From assembly GCA_020638675.1 (NCBI GenBank), contig JACKID010000001.1, positions 1,674,001 through 1,738,000 of the forward strand: a DNA stretch of 64,000 nucleotides. Reading direction: 5' to 3'. Position numbers and translations under genes: made by a program. Below are positions 52,045-59,247 of the stretch, piece by piece. The notes under the pieces are model-generated. The model was given only the letters and a program-made list of their open reading frames with translations. It ran no database searches and was not told where the DNA came from. Positions within the stretch are counted from its first letter, which is position 1. The number at the start of each line of letters is the position of its first letter. The stretch is from Planctomycetota bacterium (GTDB lineage Bacteria > Planctomycetota > UBA8742 > UBA2392).

Positions 52045-52527
52045 ATGATCTGCCGGGCACAACGGGCGTCCTGCTTGATCGACAGCGAACTCAGGGAATT
52101 CCTTCAAACCGGCCACGTCTGCGTGATCGCGACGCGGGACGAAGAGCTGCGGCCTGACTGGGGCCACGCGGCCGGCGTGCGCGTGCTGAAGTCGCGCTGC
52201 GTCGTGTTCGTTGAACCGGACAGCAGCAACCGCAGCCTCGACAACCTGCGCGCCAACGGGCTGATCGCCGTGGTCGTCACCGAGCCGATCACGCACCGCG
52301 CGATCCAGCTCAAAGGCAAGGGCGCCAAGCTGCGCGATTTGACTGCGGCCGAACACAAGCTGGCCTCTCGGCTGGCGCAGTCCGCCCGGCAGGCCGTGAT
52401 TGAGGTCGGTATCGCCCCGCGCGTGGCTGCAACCTGGAATTTCGAGTCACTGGTCGCGGTCGAATTCGAGCTGACCGGCGTGTTCGAAGCCACCCCCGGG
52501 CCCAAGGCCGGCACGGAGGTCGCATGA
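52045..52527 (+). CDS. Pyridoxamine 5'-phosphate oxidase-family flavoprotein
   Basis: A 160-residue split-barrel FMN-binding protein: REFLQTGHVCVIATRDEELRPDW (about 17-39) and HAAGVRVLKSRCVVFVE are typical. Such proteins bind FMN or F420 and reduce or sense small molecules. The second gene overlaps by 4 bases. The ATG at 52045 has a poor ribosome site; TTG at 52075 is a plausible alternative that begins right at the conserved LIDSELREFLQ. Confidence 0.75.
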   Translation: MICRAQRASCLIDSELREFLQTGHVCVIATRDEELRPDWGHAAGVRVLKSRCVVFVEPDSSNRSLDNLRANGLIAVVVTEPITHRAIQLKGKGAKLRDLTAAEHKLASRLAQSARQAVIEVGIAPRVAATWNFESLVAVEFELTGVFEATPGPKAGTEVA

Positions 52528-53867
52528 CCGCCCTGCGCGAGCTGATGCCGTGCTTTCAGGGCGTCGTCCCGGCCGCCATCGCCACCTGCGACGCGTCGGG
52601 CGTGCCGAACGTGGCGTATGTGAGCCAGGTCTACTATCTCGATGAAGGGCACGTCGCGCTGAGTTGCCAGTTCTTCAACAAGACCCGCCGGAACATCGAC
52701 CAGAACCCGTATGCCTGCGTAAAGGTCATGCACCCGGTGACGCTCGACGCCTGGCGCCTTGACGTGAAGTTCGTGCGCGCCGAAAGCAGCGGGCCCCTGT
52801 TCGATGAGATGGAGCTGCGCATCCAGGCCATCGCCGCACACACCGGCATGAAGGGGATCTTCCGCCTGCTGTCTTCGGACATCTATGAAGTGCTTGATGT
52901 ACAGCACGTGCCCGGCTACCTGATGCCCGGCAGCGGCGACGCACCGAGGCTGGAGATGGGCGACACCCGCGCCGAGCTTCGCGGCTTGCAGGTGCTGTCC
53001 GACCGCGTCAGCCGCACGGACGACCTCGCCGACTTGCTGAAGACCCTGCTGCATTCGCTGTGCGAGCTGTTCCGCGTGCAGCACGCCATGTTCCTGATGC
53101 ACGATGATTCCGACGCTCGCCTGTACGCGGTCGAAAGTGCCGGCTATGACACCAGCGGTGTGGGCGCGGAAGTCGCCCTCGGCGAAGGCCTGATCGGCAC
53201 GGTGGCGCGAACCCGTCGCCCGTTGCGCGTCAGCGGGATGGCAGAAATGCTGCGCTATGGTCGCGCCGTGCGACAAGAGATGCAGGCCGAAGGTGCGCAA
53301 CTGTGCGAAGAGATTCCGCTGCCCGGGCTGTGCGACGCGCAGAGCCAGCTCGCGCTGCCGCTGGCGGTAGGGGAGCGATTGATCGGTGTGCTCGCGCTCG
53401 AAAGCGCCGACCCGCTGGCTTTCCAGGACTGGCATGAAGCCTACCTTAGCCTGCTGGCCAACCAGGCGGCGCTGGCCATCGAGCGTCTTGCCGAGCGCGC
53501 AGACGAAGAGCCCCTGCCCGAGCCGGATCGCCCGCCGCTTGCCGCCCGCCGCCGCACCTTCACTTGGTACGAGAAAGACGAAGTCGTCTTCTGCGACGGC
53601 GAGTACCTGGTGCGCAACGTGCCCGGGCGGATCTTCTGGAAGCTGCTGACGGAGCATTCGCAGACCGGACGAACCGAGTTCGCCAACCGCGAATTGCGCA
53701 TGGACGACAGCCTCGGGCTTCCGGCCTACAAGGACAACCTCGAGAGCCGCCTGATCCTGCTGCGCAAGCGGCTGGCCGAGCGCTGCCCCGACGTGCGCCT
53801 CGTGCCCGTCCGGCGCGGGCGTTTCGTGCTCGAGCGCGACTGCGAACTCGAGCTCGAGGCCCGTTAG
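52524..53867 (+). CDS. PNPOx-like flavin domain fused to GAF and a C-terminal winged-helix-like domain
   Basis: A 447-residue sensor-like protein. Residues 1-140: a second split-barrel flavin domain (VPAAIATCDASGVPNVAYVS). About 165-325: GAF (LCELFRVQHAMFLMHDD, EVALGEGLIGTVARTRRPLRV). About 355-447: a basic C-terminal region (FTWYEKDEVVFCDGEYLVRN, RLILLRKRLAERCPDVRLVP) that looks like a winged helix. Together this suggests a redox- or gas-responsive regulator. Coupled to the preceding gene by ATGA; a hemerythrin follows. Confidence 0.75.
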   Translation: MTALRELMPCFQGVVPAAIATCDASGVPNVAYVSQVYYLDEGHVALSCQFFNKTRRNIDQNPYACVKVMHPVTLDAWRLDVKFVRAESSGPLFDEMELRIQAIAAHTGMKGIFRLLSSDIYEVLDVQHVPGYLMPGSGDAPRLEMGDTRAELRGLQVLSDRVSRTDDLADLLKTLLHSLCELFRVQHAMFLMHDDSDARLYAVESAGYDTSGVGAEVALGEGLIGTVARTRRPLRVSGMAEMLRYGRAVRQEMQAEGAQLCEEIPLPGLCDAQSQLALPLAVGERLIGVLALESADPLAFQDWHEAYLSLLANQAALAIERLAERADEEPLPEPDRPPLAARRRTFTWYEKDEVVFCDGEYLVRNVPGRIFWKLLTEHSQTGRTEFANRELRMDDSLGLPAYKDNLESRLILLRKRLAERCPDVRLVPVRRGRFVLERDCELELEAR

Positions 53868-53969
53868 CAATCATTTAGGAAAGCCGTAGCGAACACTTAG
53901 GAACGCGTTGGCGACGCCATGGTGTATCTGTTCCGAGGGCAATGGGGCCCCTGACGAGGAGACACAGCC

Positions 53970-54602
53970 ATGCAGACCAATCGATACAACCCGTACACCT
54001 ACATCCACAAGGGCATCCGCCGCGAGCTGACCGACCTGCTGCGCATCGCCGCCAACCTGGACTTTGCCGACGGATCAGCCGCCGAGCCGTTCGTCGCACG
54101 CCTGGCGCAGTCGGTCCAGCTGATGCACAAGCACGCCGAACACGAAGACCACGTGATCGACCCCCTGATGCAGCAGTTCGCCCCCAAGCTGGCCCGCCGC
54201 GTGCTCGCGACGCACAAGGTGCTGGAAGGCCACGAGGAAGAAGTGCTCTCCCTGTGCGATGAGGCCGTCGGCAGCCCGGCCGTGGGGTACAGCCTGTACC
54301 TGGCCCTGTCGCGCTACGCCGCCACGCAGTTCGCCCACATGAGCGAAGAAGAAACGGACGTCGTGCAGGCGATCTGGCAGAACATGGACGACGCCGAGAT
54401 CATCGCAGCGGAGAATGCCATCGTCAGCCAGATCGAGCCGCAGAACCTGGCCATCTACCTGACCTGGATGATCCACGGCGTGAACGAAGAGGAGCGCACC
54501 ACGTTCATCAACGCGCTCAAGAAGGGCGCCCCGCCAGAGGCTGTCGCCTTCGCCGAGGAACAGGCCCGGGCAGCCCGCGAGGCCCAGTTGTCGCTGGCCT
54601 AG
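53970..54602 (+). CDS. Hemerythrin-like domain protein
   Basis: A 210-residue four-helix protein with a diiron hemerythrin pattern: His in YIHKGIRREL (about 13), HKHAEHEDHVIDPLM (about 51-65), HKVLEGHEEEV (about 78-88) and FAHMSEEETDVV (about 117-128). It binds O2 or NO. Its position after two flavin-domain genes suggests a common redox or nitrosative-stress role. The C-terminal part (NEEERTTFINALKKG) is helical. Ends at a strong terminator. Confidence 0.88.
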   Translation: MQTNRYNPYTYIHKGIRRELTDLLRIAANLDFADGSAAEPFVARLAQSVQLMHKHAEHEDHVIDPLMQQFAPKLARRVLATHKVLEGHEEEVLSLCDEAVGSPAVGYSLYLALSRYAATQFAHMSEEETDVVQAIWQNMDDAEIIAAENAIVSQIEPQNLAIYLTWMIHGVNEEERTTFINALKKGAPPEAVAFAEEQARAAREAQLSLA

Positions 54603-54619
54603 TTGCAGTCAGTCAGGGA

Positions 54620-54647
54620 CAAACCCCGGCCATCCGGCCGGGGTTTG
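54620..54647 (+). terminator. Terminator after the redox group
   Basis: A perfect 12-bp stem, CAAACCCCGGCC with GGCCGGGGTTTG, and ATCC loop, 17 bases past the hemerythrin stop. The T tract is within the stem end (GTTTG). Confidence 0.75.
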
Positions 54648-54686
54648 CCTTGGCTGCGAATTTCTCGTGAATTCGGGCTGATTCGT

Positions 54687-54714
54687 TTGCGTCTGCGCGT
54701 TCATGCTGTACAGT
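54687..54714 (+). promoter_or_regulatory. Candidate promoter of the deoxyhypusine synthase-like gene
   Basis: TTGCGT (54687-54692), 16 bases, TACAGT (54709-54714). The leader to the ATG at 54887 would be about 165 bases. The stretch between holds no gene I can support. Confidence 0.4.
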
Positions 54715-54886
54715 TTCGCGCGTCGTGTTGCTGCGGTTCAGCCTTGCGGGGAGATGGCCTCGGGGGGCTCACAACGAAGTAGCCGCGACGATCACAGGGC
54801 CTCAGCGCCCAAAACTACCGGGCTCAATAATCGCACTTTCACGCGCATTGCGCTTCCCGCGTTATTGCACCGGAGGAGCTAGAGAC

Positions 54887-56017
54887 ATGGCAAAGAAGAC
54901 CGATTTCCTGAACAAGAAGCAGCTCGTCAAGCACATCGACATCACCAAGGTGCGCGACATGGACAAGCTGGTCGCCATGATGGGCGATACCAGCTTCCAG
55001 GCGCGCAACCTGTCCCGTGCGGCCGACATTTTCGACATGGCCCTGCGCGACAAGAACTGCAGCGTGGTGCTGTGCCTCGCCGGCAGCCTCGTCAGCGCCG
55101 GACTCAAGAAGGTCATCGTTGACCTCGTGAACAACAACATGGTCGACGCCATCGTCAGCACCGGCGCGATCGTGGTGGACCAGGACTTCTTCGAGGGCCT
55201 GGGCTTCAGCCACTACAAGGGCACCCAGTTCGTCGACGACGCCGTCCTGCGCGACCTTGCGATTGACCGCATCTACGACCACTACATCAACGAAGACGAG
55301 CTGCGCGTGTGCGACGAAGTGATGACCAACATCTTCGACTCGCTCGAGCCGCGCCCGTACGCCAGCCGCGAAATCATCCGCGAGATGGGCCGCTACCTGG
55401 TTAAACACGGCAAGAAGCACGACGGCTTCGTGGAAGCCTGCTTCAACAAGAACGTGCCGATCTTCGTGCCGGCGTTCAGCGACTGCAGCGCGGGCTTCGG
55501 CGTCGTGCTGCACCAGCACAAGCGCATCGCGGCCGGCAAGCCGATGGCCAGCATCGACAGCGGGCGCGACTTCCTTGACCTGACGTACCTCAAGATGCAC
55601 GCCACCAAGGAAACCGGCATCGTGATGATCGGCGGCGGCGTGCCGAAGAACTTCACGCAGGACACGGTGGTGGCCGCGGAAGTACTCGGCATGGAAGACG
55701 CGCCGATGCACAAGTACGCGATCCAGCTGACGGTGGCCGACGAGCGCGACGGCGCACTCAGCGGCAGCACGCTCAAGGAAGCCTCCAGTTGGGGCAAGGT
55801 CGACCTGACCTATGAGCAGATGGTGTACGGCGAAGCGACCGTCACCTTCCCGCTGCTGGCGGGCGCGGTCTATGCCCGCGGCGCCCACAAGAAGCGCAAG
55901 GGGCTGCAGCTCAGCAAGTTCTTCAAGGGCCCGGATTTCGTCATGCCCAAGGCCAAGAAGGCGAAGAAGCCCGGCAAGAAGAAGTCCTCCAAGAAGGCCG
56001 CTCTCGCAGCCAGCTAG
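54887..56017 (+). CDS. Deoxyhypusine synthase-like protein
   Basis: A 376-residue NAD-dependent aminobutyl-transferase relative. Bacteria lack eIF5A, so homologues usually make homospermidine or act in polyamine metabolism. Conserved: SLVSAGLKKVIVDLVNNNMVD, STGAIVVDQD, FVPAFSDCSAGFGV and the catalytic Lys254 in GGGVPKNF, equivalent to the active Lys in the GGGVxKHH block of eukaryotic enzymes. ATG at 54887 has GGAGGAG upstream. The C-terminal 30 residues are Lys/Ala-rich and probably disordered. Followed at the stop by heptad repeat D. Confidence 0.88.
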   Translation: MAKKTDFLNKKQLVKHIDITKVRDMDKLVAMMGDTSFQARNLSRAADIFDMALRDKNCSVVLCLAGSLVSAGLKKVIVDLVNNNMVDAIVSTGAIVVDQDFFEGLGFSHYKGTQFVDDAVLRDLAIDRIYDHYINEDELRVCDEVMTNIFDSLEPRPYASREIIREMGRYLVKHGKKHDGFVEACFNKNVPIFVPAFSDCSAGFGVVLHQHKRIAAGKPMASIDSGRDFLDLTYLKMHATKETGIVMIGGGVPKNFTQDTVVAAEVLGMEDAPMHKYAIQLTVADERDGALSGSTLKEASSWGKVDLTYEQMVYGEATVTFPLLAGAVYARGAHKKRKGLQLSKFFKGPDFVMPKAKKAKKPGKKKSSKKAALAAS

Positions 56018-56117
56018 TGCAGTGTTCAGTGTCCGGTGGCCAGTGGTCAGGTAACTGCCCGCTGGCCACCGTCGTTTTGGTGACTGACCACTGACCACTG
56101 ACCACTGGCCACTGGCC
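56018..56117. repeat. Heptad repeat element, locus D
   Basis: The left arm begins on the first base after the stop: TGCAGTG, TTCAGTG, TCCGGTG, GCCAGTG, GTCAGGT. The right arm (56082-56116) is GACTGAC, CACTGAC, CACTGAC, CACTGGC, CACTGGC, its reverse complement in type. Exact 7-base period in both. No gene inside. Confidence 0.8.
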
Positions 56118-56142
56118 GCTTCACTTGTCATTCTCTGCGCCC

Positions 56143-57099
56143 ATGACTTTGCCCGGCAAGAATGCGATCTGGCGTGTGCTCGTAACCGGTGGGGCCGGCT
56201 TCATCGGCTCGCGCCTGGTGCGGCGTATTGAGACCGAGTGGGAGAACGCCGACGTCACCGTGATCGACGATTTCCGCAGCGGCGACTTCCACAACCTGGA
56301 AGGCTTCCGCGGGGAGTTGATCGCCAAAGATATGGCGACCATCGACTACAAGAAATTCCTGCAGGCCTCCGACTTCGACGCCATCTTCCACCTGGCCAGC
56401 ATCACCGACACGCGCGTCATGGACCAGCGCCAGATGTGCTGGGACAACATCGAAAGCTTCCGCAAGCTGCTCGAGTTCGCCCGCATCAAGCAGACGCCGA
56501 TCACCTACGCCAGCAGCGCGGCGACCTACGGCATCGACGGCAAGGTCAACGTCGAGACCGACGACCGCAAACCGGCCAACGTCTACGGCTTCAGCAAGGT
56601 GCAGCTCGAGAACCTGGCCGAGAAATACCGGCGCGAGCCCGACCTCGCGAACTGGAAGATCAACGCCGTCCGCTACTTCAACGTCTACGGTCCCCACGAG
56701 CAGCACAAGGGCCCGATGGCCAGCATGATCTACCAGCTCTACCTGCAGATGACGCAGGGCAAGCGCCCGCGCGTGTTCAAGAGCGGCGAGCAGAAGCGCG
56801 ACTTCGTGCACGTGGACGACGCGGTCAGTTGCACGCTGCTGGCGATGCACAGCGCCAAGCCCGGCGTGTTCAACACCGGCAGCGGCGAGGCCCGCAGCTT
56901 CAACGACGTGATCGAGCAGCTGAACAAGGCACTCGGGACAAGGCTCGAGGCGGAATACATCGACAACCCGTTCGCGTTCTTCCAGCCGTTCACGCAGGCC
57001 GACCTGACGCGCAGCAAAGATGAACTCGGCTATGAGCCGAAGTACAATCTCGACACGGGCATTGCAGACTATGTGAAGTGGCTGAAGGGCAGGGGCTAG
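56143..57099 (+). CDS. hldD: ADP-L-glycero-D-manno-heptose 6-epimerase-like protein
   Basis: A 318-residue short-chain dehydrogenase/epimerase. NAD loop GGAGFIGS (16-23), catalytic Tyr148 and Lys152 in YGFSKVQLE, and RYFNVYGPHEQHKGPMASMI, a sequence close to HldD/RfaD. HldD makes the heptose for LPS inner core, consistent with a Gram-negative envelope. No other heptose-pathway genes are adjacent. ATG at 56143 chosen; a TTG at 56125 is possible. The next gene starts directly after the stop. Confidence 0.85.
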   Translation: MTLPGKNAIWRVLVTGGAGFIGSRLVRRIETEWENADVTVIDDFRSGDFHNLEGFRGELIAKDMATIDYKKFLQASDFDAIFHLASITDTRVMDQRQMCWDNIESFRKLLEFARIKQTPITYASSAATYGIDGKVNVETDDRKPANVYGFSKVQLENLAEKYRREPDLANWKINAVRYFNVYGPHEQHKGPMASMIYQLYLQMTQGKRPRVFKSGEQKRDFVHVDDAVSCTLLAMHSAKPGVFNTGSGEARSFNDVIEQLNKALGTRLEAEYIDNPFAFFQPFTQADLTRSKDELGYEPKYNLDTGIADYVKWLKGRG

Positions 57100-57870
57100 A
57101 TGGTAGCGCCAACCGATCCGCACGGCATCAACACGGCCGGCTCTCCGAAGAAGCTGGACCACGCGATTGACTCCTGGGGCTACATCCACGGGCGTCAGGA
57201 TCGCACACGTCTGATCATCGGCGGCGGCGTGTTTCTCGTGGGCGTGCTGACCATCATTGTCGCCTTCTTCCTGTATCGATTCGGCGGCGACAACTACCAC
57301 AAGGTCAGCCATGAGTGGCACCGCAGCAGCCAGCTTGAGGGCGAGGCCTTTCGCCGGTACATCAACGAGAACGACATCAAGACCGTCCTGCGATTGGTAG
57401 GGACGGAAGACTCTGACGAAGTCAGCTATGAGGACGAGCGCGCCGCGGCCGAGGCCTCGGGCGCCAAGCTGGTGATCGCGAAGATGGCGGCGACGCGCCT
57501 GCCGTGGCGCTCTGAGCTGAGCACGCTGTTCAGCGCGCTGGACAACATCGAGACGCCGGTGCTGGTCCATTGCAGACAGGGGGCCGATCGCACCGGGTTG
57601 GTCACCGTGATCTGGCTGCATGACTACAGGGGCACACCACTGGAGAAGGCCCGCGAACAGCTGGCCTTCTTTCCTTATGGGCACATCGAGCTGGGGGGCG
57701 CCGAGTCGATGGACAAGTTCCTCGACATGTACGAGGACTACACCAGGGCCCATCCGCAGGAGAAGCTCAAGATCCGCGACTGGGTAAAGCAGCACTACTT
57801 CGAGGAAAAGCCAGGCCGAGAACTCGCCGCCTGGTACGACGGAGTGGTCTACAAGCCAGTCGATAGTTGA
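57100..57870 (+). CDS. Membrane-anchored dual-specificity/tyrosine phosphatase
   Basis: A 256-residue protein with one transmembrane segment (about 38-60) after a short cytoplasmic lead. The phosphatase loop VHCRQGADRTG (157-167) gives Cys158 and Arg164. Family members dephosphorylate phosphotyrosine, phosphoserine or sugar/lipid phosphates. The start codon follows the hldD stop directly. The last residues (PVDS) and the stop codon TGA lie inside the left arm of heptad repeat E, so the natural C-terminus may have been reshaped. Confidence 0.82.
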   Translation: MVAPTDPHGINTAGSPKKLDHAIDSWGYIHGRQDRTRLIIGGGVFLVGVLTIIVAFFLYRFGGDNYHKVSHEWHRSSQLEGEAFRRYINENDIKTVLRLVGTEDSDEVSYEDERAAAEASGAKLVIAKMAATRLPWRSELSTLFSALDNIETPVLVHCRQGADRTGLVTVIWLHDYRGTPLEKAREQLAFFPYGHIELGGAESMDKFLDMYEDYTRAHPQEKLKIRDWVKQHYFEEKPGRELAAWYDGVVYKPVDS

Positions 57871-57966
57871 TAGTTGATAGTTGGTGGTGAGGACGGCGCT
57901 TGAAGTCCTCTTATCTGGCCGTTCCTACCAACTACCAACTACCAACTACCAACTATCAACTGCCAG
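57855..57966. repeat. Heptad repeat element, locus E
   Basis: The left arm, starting inside the phosphatase gene, is CGATAGT, TGATAGT, TGATAGT, TGGTGGT (57861-57888); the TGA of the second unit is the stop codon. The right arm is CTACCAA x4, CTATCAA, CTGCCAG (57925-57966). GCCAG at both ends (57855-57859, 57962-57966) may be a target duplication. Confidence 0.8.
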
Positions 57967-58026
57967 CAAACACTTGTTGCCCCCTGCCCGCACCAATAGC
58001 ATGCGGCTCGACCGAAAGGACCCGCC

Positions 58027-59064
58027 ATGGCCGCCAAGACTGCCACCGAAGACAAGCGCACCGAGGCCGTGAAAATGGCCCTCGCCCAGATTGAAAAGAC
58101 GCACGGCAAGGGCTCGCTGATGAAGCTGGGCGATGCCCCGATCGTCGAGATCCAGGGCATCAGCACCGGGGCGCTGAGCTTCGACCTGGCGCTCGGCGGG
58201 CGCGGCATCCCGCGCGGGCGTGTTGTTGAAATCTACGGCCCGGAGTCATCCGGCAAGACAACCATCGCGCTGCAGGTGATTGCCGAGGCCCAGAAGACCG
58301 GCGGAATCGCGGCCTTCATCGACGCCGAGCACGCGATGGACCCCAGCTACGCCAGCAAGATCGGCGTGGACACCGACAACCTGTACGTCAGCCAGCCCGA
58401 CAGCGGTGAGCAGGCGCTGGACATCTGCGAGACGCTGGTGCGCAGCAACGCGTTCGACATCATCGTGGTGGACAGCGTGGCGGCGCTCGTGCCGCGCAGT
58501 GAGCTGGAAGGCGACATGGGCGACGCCCAGATGGGCAGCCAGGCCCGCCTCATGAGCCAGGCCATGCGCAAGCTGACCAGCGCCGTCAGCCGCGCCAAGA
58601 CCAGCCTGGTGTTCATCAACCAGATCCGCATGAAGATCGGCATCGTGTTCGGCAACCCGGAAACAACTACCGGCGGCAACGCGTTAAAATTCGCGGCCAG
58701 CCAGCGCATCGAGGTGCGCAAGGGCAAGCCGATCAAGGTGGGTGAAGACGTGGTCGGGCACGAGGTGAACGTCAAGGTGGTGAAAAACAAACTCGCGCCG
58801 CCGTTCAAGCGCGCGAAGCTGGAGATCATTTTCAATGAGGGCATCAGCAAGCTCGGCGACCTGCTTGAGTTGGGCGCCCAGACCGGCGTCGTGAAGCGCT
58901 CGGGCGCGTGGTGGACCTTCGGCGACACCAAGCTCGGCCAGGGCAAGGAAAACGCCAAGGCCTTCCTGAGCGAGAACAAGGACATCCACGCCGAGGTAGA
59001 GCGGGCTACCCGCGAGGCGCTCGGCATGCCCGTAGGCGAGGCCGCAGCGGCGACAGAGGAGTAG
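58027..59064 (+). CDS. recA: Recombinase RecA
   Basis: DNA strand exchange and SOS coprotease. 345 residues, usual length. Walker A GPESSGKTT, Walker B IIVVDSVAALVP, L1/L2 loop regions LMSQAMRKLTSAVS and GNPETTTGGNALKF are intact. ATG at 58027 follows CCGAAAGGACCCGCC, with the AAAGGA site. Flanked upstream by heptad repeat E and downstream by a strong terminator. It is the likely activator of the S24 repressor at the start of this window, though that link is inference. Confidence 0.97.
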   Translation: MAAKTATEDKRTEAVKMALAQIEKTHGKGSLMKLGDAPIVEIQGISTGALSFDLALGGRGIPRGRVVEIYGPESSGKTTIALQVIAEAQKTGGIAAFIDAEHAMDPSYASKIGVDTDNLYVSQPDSGEQALDICETLVRSNAFDIIVVDSVAALVPRSELEGDMGDAQMGSQARLMSQAMRKLTSAVSRAKTSLVFINQIRMKIGIVFGNPETTTGGNALKFAASQRIEVRKGKPIKVGEDVVGHEVNVKVVKNKLAPPFKRAKLEIIFNEGISKLGDLLELGAQTGVVKRSGAWWTFGDTKLGQGKENAKAFLSENKDIHAEVERATREALGMPVGEAAAATEE

Positions 59065-59083
59065 CGGACACGGAGACTCATGG

Positions 59084-59108
59084 CCCGGTCCGCGAGGGCC
59101 GGGTTTTT
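59084..59108 (+). terminator. Terminator after recA
   Basis: An 8-bp stem CCCGGTCC with GGGCCGGG, GCGA (GNRA) loop, then TTTTT. Textbook form. Confidence 0.88.
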
Positions 59109-59149
59109 GATTGGGTACTTGCAGAACCCGGCGGGCAGTTGCAGTAAGA

Positions 59150-59232
59150 AGCCCCGAAGGGGCTGATAGAGATTAGCCCGGGGCGTGAGCCCCGGGGTAG
59201 AACGACAAAGACAAACAGAGCCCCGGAGGGGC
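59150..59232. repeat. Cluster of GC hairpins upstream of alaS
   Basis: Three hairpins in 83 bases: AGCCCC-GAA-GGGGCT (59150-59164), CCCGGGGC-GTGA-GCCCCGGG (59177-59196) and GCCCC-GGA-GGGGC (59220-59232). The middle one has a GNRA loop. The unit TAGCCC...GCCCCGGGGTAG is of a type common in intergenic regions of environmental bacteria. The last lies 16 bases ahead of the alaS start and holds the only GGAGGGG. Confidence 0.65.
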
Positions 59233-59247
59233 GACAGAGCCAAGCCG

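Noticed and set aside
54715..54886. Riboswitch in the long leader of the deoxyhypusine synthase-like gene
   Set aside because: I could find no long helices or terminator/anti-terminator pair there.
27852..57966. Heptad arrays as CRISPR arrays
   Set aside because: Units are 7 bp with no spacers, arms face each other, and no cas gene is present.
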